NCBI RefSeq assembly: GCF_003675385.1
Contig: NZ_RCWZ01000002.1
Coordinates: 1,178,001 to 1,242,000, forward strand
DNA: 64,000 bases
Direction of reading: 5' to 3'
Source of the DNA: Mucilaginibacter kameinonensis
GTDB lineage: Bacteria; Bacteroidota; Bacteroidia; Sphingobacteriales; Sphingobacteriaceae
The position numbers were made by a program, and so were the translations under genes. This document shows positions 60,631 to 64,000 of the stretch, piece by piece (the first letter of the stretch is position 1; each line of letters opens with the position of its first letter). The notes below the pieces were generated by a model that saw only the letters and a program-made list of their open reading frames with translations, was not told the DNA's origin and ran no database searches.

Positions 60631-61161
60631 CTATATCGCCATCTTGGCGAAAAAGTCCCAAAGTACAATACCTGCCGATACTACGATGTTAAAAGAATGC
60701 TTGGTGCCAAACTGGGGGATCTCGATACATCCGTCGATGACCTGCATTACCTCATCACTTACGCCGTTTACCTCGTTGCCGAAAATAAGGGCGTATTTGC
60801 CATCTTCAGCCGGTTGAAATTCGTGAAGCATGGTGCTGTTTTCGGCCTGTTCAATAGCTATGATCTTGTAACCATCTCTACGTAATTGTTCAACGGCTTG
60901 TAAGGGGGTTTCGTAGTAGGTCCAGTTGACAGATTGGGTTGCGCCGAGAGCGGTTTTTTCAATTTCGCGGTGGGGAGGTTGAGCGGTGATACCGCAAAGG
61001 CAGATCTGCTCTACAGCAAAACCGTCAGATGTACGGAAGATGGAGCCGATATTGTGCATGCTGCGCACGTTATCCAATACTACGGCAACTGGTAATTTAT
61101 CCTGTGCTTTAAATTCATCAACCGTAGCCCGGTTCAGCTCATCTAATTTTAATTTGCGCAT
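60631..61161 (-). CDS. TrmH/SpoU-family RNA methyltransferase
   Basis: A 176-residue SPOUT-class methyltransferase that uses SAM to methylate 2'-O positions of tRNA or rRNA. The three motifs are LDNVRSMHNIGSIFRTSD (near 29-46), LIFGNEVNGVSDEVM (near 128-142) and IEIPQFGTKHSFNIVVSAGI (near 149-168), forming the trefoil knot. It is the minimal version without an N-terminal RNA-binding domain. A family C repeat lies at its 5' end. Confidence 0.93.
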   Translation of the reverse strand: MRKLKLDELNRATVDEFKAQDKLPVAVVLDNVRSMHNIGSIFRTSDGFAVEQICLCGITAQPPHREIEKTALGATQSVNWTYYETPLQAVEQLRRDGYKIIAIEQAENSTMLHEFQPAEDGKYALIFGNEVNGVSDEVMQVIDGCIEIPQFGTKHSFNIVVSAGIVLWDFFAKMAI

Positions 61162-61173
61162 ATTTTTTTAGTC

Positions 61174-61251
61174 CATGGTTCATAGATTATAGTTCATAGC
61201 CAACCTGTGTTTAATAACAGGCCATGAACCATGATCTATTAACTATGAACC
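61174..61251. repeat. Inverted intergenic repeat, family C copy 3
   Basis: CATGGTTCATAGATTATAGTTCATAG on the left and CCATGAACCATGATCTATTAACTATGAAC on the right are inverse. It fills the gap between the methyltransferase and galK. Confidence 0.8.
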
Positions 61252-61276
61252 AATGGCAAAAATACTAAAAAAGCGT

Positions 61277-62443
61277 TTAGTTAAGTTCCGAAACCAGTTC
61301 GCCTACGCCATCGCCAATTAGCGAGCTGTAAACAGATGGGGCGTAGCCTATTTTCTGCGTATAATATTCGGTTACTTCTTTGCTGAATTTATCAAAAGCA
61401 TCGCCTTTTACCAGGGCGATGGCGCAACCGCCAAAACCTGCACCTGTCATACGTGCACCGGCCACGTCAGGATTGGTTTTGCTGTATTCGGCAACAGTAT
61501 CTAATTCAACACCGCTTACTTCGTATAAGTCGCGCAGAGAATCATGAGAAGAGTACATTAGCTTGCCAAATTCGGCTACATCATTGGCGGCAAGGGCTGT
61601 CGCAGCCAATTTTACGCGGTCGTTTTCTTCAATTACGTGTTTGGCACGTTTTAATACAACCGGATCGGTGATCAGGTGTTTATATTGCTCAAAAGTGGCG
61701 CTATTGATCTCGCAAAGGTATTTGATATCCAGCTGTTGTTGCAGGGCCATCAGGGCTGCCTGGCACTCTTGTACGCGTTCGTTGTATTTTGATTCGGCCA
61801 GTTTACGTGGCTTATTGGTATTGATAATGGCCAAAACATAATCGCCGAGGTTACTATCAACCGCCTGGTAATCCAGGGTATCGCAGTTAAGCATCAGGGC
61901 TTTATTTTTTTCACCGAAGGCAACAGCAAACTGGTCCATAATACCGCAGTTAACACCAATAAAGTTGTTTTCTACATCTTTAGAGAGTTTTACCAGGTCA
62001 AGCTTATCATAGCCGCTGTTAAACAGATCGTTTAAAGCATAAGAAGTCACCACCTCGATAGAGGCTGATGATGACAATCCGGAACCGATTGGAATATCGC
62101 CATAAAATAGCATATCCAGGCCTTTTAGCGGGTGTCCGTCCTTAACAAAACGGTTAATTACACCGATAGGGAAGTTAAACCAGTTTTCGCCGGTTTTTTC
62201 ATAATGAAGTTGCAGTGGAATATCTTGTTGTTCACTGAAATTTAAACTTCTGAAGCGGAAAATACCGTCCTCATTAGGCGAGGTTAGCAAATAAGTGCCA
62301 AAAGTAATAGCGCATGGCATAACCAAACCGCCGTTATAATCAATATGTTCGCCAATAAGGTTTACACGGCCCGGCGAAAAGTACGCGTTGTCTGCTTCTT
62401 TGTTAAAGATCTTAATAAATTCCTGGTGCAAATTATTCTTCAT
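61277..62443 (-). CDS. galK: Galactokinase
   Basis: A 388-residue GHMP kinase that phosphorylates galactose at C1 in the Leloir pathway. The GalK signature is FSPGRVNLIGEHIDYNGG (residues 22-39), the ATP-binding GHMP motif is GDIPIGSGLSSSASIE (near 114-130), and a catalytic Asp is in GIMDQFAV. MTGAGFGGCAIALV near 340 is the C-terminal phosphate motif. Other Leloir genes are not in this window. Confidence 0.95.
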   Translation of the reverse strand: MKNNLHQEFIKIFNKEADNAYFSPGRVNLIGEHIDYNGGLVMPCAITFGTYLLTSPNEDGIFRFRSLNFSEQQDIPLQLHYEKTGENWFNFPIGVINRFVKDGHPLKGLDMLFYGDIPIGSGLSSSASIEVVTSYALNDLFNSGYDKLDLVKLSKDVENNFIGVNCGIMDQFAVAFGEKNKALMLNCDTLDYQAVDSNLGDYVLAIINTNKPRKLAESKYNERVQECQAALMALQQQLDIKYLCEINSATFEQYKHLITDPVVLKRAKHVIEENDRVKLAATALAANDVAEFGKLMYSSHDSLRDLYEVSGVELDTVAEYSKTNPDVAGARMTGAGFGGCAIALVKGDAFDKFSKEVTEYYTQKIGYAPSVYSSLIGDGVGELVSELN

Positions 62444-62536
62444 TATTCAGGTTGGTTTTTCGGAAAACAAATATTGTAAAAATTGTCAAGTTTACAGTTA
62501 TAAATTATATTTAATTTTTAATTTATTTTAATGGGA

Positions 62537-62544
62537 TAGTTTTG
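62537..62544 (+). promoter_or_regulatory. Possible -7 box for the YCII gene
   Basis: TAGTTTTG fits TAnnTTTG and lies 48 bases before the ATG of the YCII protein. No -33 TTG was found. Confidence 0.35.
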
Positions 62545-62592
62545 CAGATATTCGGCCTTGATAAAACCTGTTTAACCAGTTAAAAAGTACAT

Positions 62593-62883
62593 ATGAAACA
62601 ATACCTTGTAACCGCATATGATTATACAGATGCTGAAGCATTTGACCGCCGCATGGCCGCTCGTCCGCATCACGTTGATGGCGCGAAAGCACTTAAAGCA
62701 AGTGGTAACTTAATTGTGGCCGGGGCCATGCTTAATGAAGAAGGGAAAATGGTGGGCTCAACTATGATAGTACAGTTTGAATCATTGGAAGAGCTGGAGG
62801 CCTGGAAGCAGAACGATCCGTATATTACACAACGGGTTTGGGAAAGCGTTGATGTAAAGCCGTTTAAAGTGGCGGATTTGTAG
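62593..62883 (+). CDS. YCII-family protein
   Basis: A 96-residue protein of the YCII/YciI family. It has the MKQYLVTAYDYTDAEAFDRR start with a conserved Arg/His segment (RPHHVDGAKAL, near 24-34) and GAMLNEEGKMVGSTMIVQF, EELEAWKQNDPYI. Members carry a His-Asp pair of uncertain enzymatic role, sometimes dehalogenase-like. It is divergent from galK and ends at a family A repeat. Confidence 0.9.
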   Translation: MKQYLVTAYDYTDAEAFDRRMAARPHHVDGAKALKASGNLIVAGAMLNEEGKMVGSTMIVQFESLEELEAWKQNDPYITQRVWESVDVKPFKVADL

Positions 62884-62895
62884 GTCCCAATAAAT

Positions 62896-62983
62896 GTCAT
62901 TGCGAGGAGGAACGACGAAGCAATCGCATGCTATACAGAGCGAATTTGCTTCCGTGCGATTGCCACGCTTCGCTCGCAATGAC
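62896..62983. repeat. Palindromic interspersed repeat, family A copy 6
   Basis: GTCATTGCGAGGAGGAACGACGAAGC at the left and GATTGCCACGCTTCGCTCGCAATGAC at the right, the two-type arrangement of copies 1-3, here with the types reversed relative to copy 1. It accounts for the spurious peptide starting MSLRGGTTKQS. Confidence 0.92.
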
Positions 62984-62996
62984 ATATCTTTAAATG

Positions 62997-63398
62997 CTAC
63001 TGCTCTGTCCAGCGGCTCATCTTCCAGTATCCCTGAGTATCTTTGGTGTAAAAAGCGGTGTAGTCCTTTCCCTGCATGGTGAAGTTAAAGTCAAATTCGG
63101 TTACCGATTCATCATCAGGCAAAAAGTTGGTAACAATGCTATCGGCTACGGCGGCCAGGGTTATACCAAATTCATCCACCGGTTTTGTGTCTTTTTCTAT
63201 ATTGGCGATAAATTCGGCGTAATTGTTGAATGTATAATTACCTGAAGCATCCTGCTGTCGTGCTGCTGCAAAAGCTGCTTCGGCCCATTCCTGTTTATAA
63301 GCTTCCATAGCATTAAGCAGGTCTCCGGCAGATATTTCGGGTAATCCATCTGTGCCGGTGGTATTGTAACTATTTAGTATTTCTTCTTTGCTTCTCAT
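62997..63398 (-). CDS. Hypothetical protein
   Basis: A 133-residue acidic soluble protein. There is no signal peptide, membrane span or recognised motif; the N-terminal half is predicted helical (LLNAMEAYKQEWAEAAFAAA) and the C-terminal half beta (FNFTMQGKDYTAFYTKDTQGYWKMSRW). Its size and ending are typical of small Bacteroidota proteins of unknown function. It lies between a family A repeat and a terminator hairpin. Confidence 0.6.
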   Translation of the reverse strand: MRSKEEILNSYNTTGTDGLPEISAGDLLNAMEAYKQEWAEAAFAAARQQDASGNYTFNNYAEFIANIEKDTKPVDEFGITLAAVADSIVTNFLPDDESVTEFDFNFTMQGKDYTAFYTKDTQGYWKMSRWTEQ

Positions 63399-63440
63399 TC
63401 GATATTCATAGGTAATGACACCTTTTGATATTTATTTCAA

Positions 63441-63480
63441 AAATTAAAAGGATGCCAAATTACTGACATCCTTTTAATTT
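63441..63480 (-). terminator. Terminator of the aldo/keto reductase gene
   Basis: AAATTAAAAGGATG and CATCCTTTTAATTT form a 14-bp perfect stem with a 12-base loop. T-rich ends lie on both strands; on the minus strand TTTTTGAAA follows. Confidence 0.85.
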
Positions 63481-63501
63481 TTCATTCTTCAAGCGTTTAT
63501 A

Positions 63502-64000
63502 TTATGCGTCGGCCAAGGTGTTCAATATGTCTATATCATCTTCAGATAACTGAATATCGGCGGTCTTCATGTTTTCTTCCAAATGCTTAACGCTCGAGGT
63601 GCCCGGGATCAGCAAAATATTGGGTGAATGGTGCAACAGCCAGCTCAAAGCAATCTGATGCAGGGTAGCGCCATGTTTGGCAGCAATCCGGTTTAATATC
63701 GCTTCGCCCTGTACATTGCCGCCACCAAGCGGGAACCAGGGGATAAATGCGATGTTATGATCGTGGGTATACTCCAGTTCTGCCTCCCATTTACGGTTAT
63801 CAACGCTGTACATATTTTGGATAGATACGACTTCAAAAAATTGCTGTGCAAGTTTAATATCCGCAACGCTTACTTCTGATAAGCCTATGTGCCTGATTTT
63901 TCCGTCTTGCTGCGCTTTTTGTAAAAACTCAAATGATTTTTCGGCAGGTACTTTAGGATCAATACGGTGTAATTGGTATAAATCGATACGGTCAACTTTC
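63502..64000 (-). CDS. Aldo/keto reductase (5' end outside the window)
   Basis: The C-terminal part of an NADP-dependent aldo/keto reductase. Reading back from the stop, the frame stays open to the window edge; visible are VDRIDLYQLHRIDP, which is the strand with the active-site histidine of the family, HIGLSEVSV, then EYTHDHNIAFIPWFPLGGG, LHQIALSWLLHHSPNILLIPGTSS and EENMKTADIQLSEDD, which form the NADP-binding part. About 166 residues are present of an expected 290-330. The substrate cannot be predicted; in this family it is usually a small aldehyde or ketone. Confidence 0.88.
   Translation of the reverse strand, partial: KVDRIDLYQLHRIDPKVPAEKSFEFLQKAQQDGKIRHIGLSEVSVADIKLAQQFFEVVSIQNMYSVDNRKWEAELEYTHDHNIAFIPWFPLGGGNVQGEAILNRIAAKHGATLHQIALSWLLHHSPNILLIPGTSSVKHLEENMKTADIQLSEDDIDILNTLADA

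Noticed and set aside
62894..63082. Plus-strand frame starting MSLRGGTTKQS and matching frames at other family A copies
   Set aside because: These are translations of the GTCATTGCGAG repeat arms and occur at several of its copies; this is a well-known source of spurious short proteins.

Overview
The window looks like a chromosomal segment of a Gram-negative member of the Bacteroidota, most likely family Sphingobacteriaceae (Mucilaginibacter or Pedobacter-like; the genus is an inference). Pointers are type IX secretion (T9SS) C-terminal domains on two large surface proteins, promoter boxes of the form TAnnTTTG, frequent TTG/GTG starts, no clear Shine-Dalgarno sites, KdsC/GmhB-type outer-membrane sugar genes, and many short palindromic intergenic repeats. 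I see no rRNA, tRNA, transposase, prophage or CRISPR array.

Layout. 0.4-8 kb: a carboxypeptidase-regulatory-like exported protein, then a split cytochrome c maturation locus (ccmC-ccmD, glutamate dehydrogenase, an unknown membrane protein, ccmE-ccmF). 8-14 kb: housekeeping and mixed genes (PhyH dioxygenase, hydrolase, DUF2520 Rossmann protein, ISC-type ferredoxin, IscX, KdsC, Maf, DUF4136 lipoprotein). 14-24 kb: a 2124-residue LamG/Ig-like T9SS protein with a small membrane protein behind it, and an M1 peptidase. 23.4-26.6 kb: a tight operon joining a divergent Lgt-like membrane enzyme, a radical SAM protein of the tetraether-lipid-synthase (Tes/MJ0619) type and a small membrane protein. 26.6-36 kb, mostly minus strand: Ppx/GppA, a NatAB-like ABC exporter, a sialidase-like protein, grpE-dnaJ, ftsE and a LuxC-type acyl-CoA reductase. 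36-41 kb: a ferredoxin, an NlpC/P60 peptidase and a second large T9SS protein (1097 aa) whose C-terminal ~700 residues match those of the first.

42-50 kb holds a complete minus-strand histidine operon, hisG-D-C-B-H-A-F-IE, preceded by a Bacteroidota-type promoter and a 20-codon leader peptide with seven histidines that I read directly from the sequence. Most gaps inside this operon carry palindromic repeats from different families, and one family supplies the present start codon of hisH. 50-64 kb: a GT-C-like membrane protein, GmhB, YbjQ, a collagen-like lipoprotein, several small proteins, a hydroxypyruvate-isomerase-like protein, an M28 peptidase, acetyltransferases, a SpoU methyltransferase, galactokinase and an aldo/keto reductase cut by the window edge.

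The points most worth following up are the his leader, the Lgt-like/radical-SAM operon, the many unrelated hairpin-repeat families, the hisH start inside a repeat, and a GC-rich structured element at 4861-4950.
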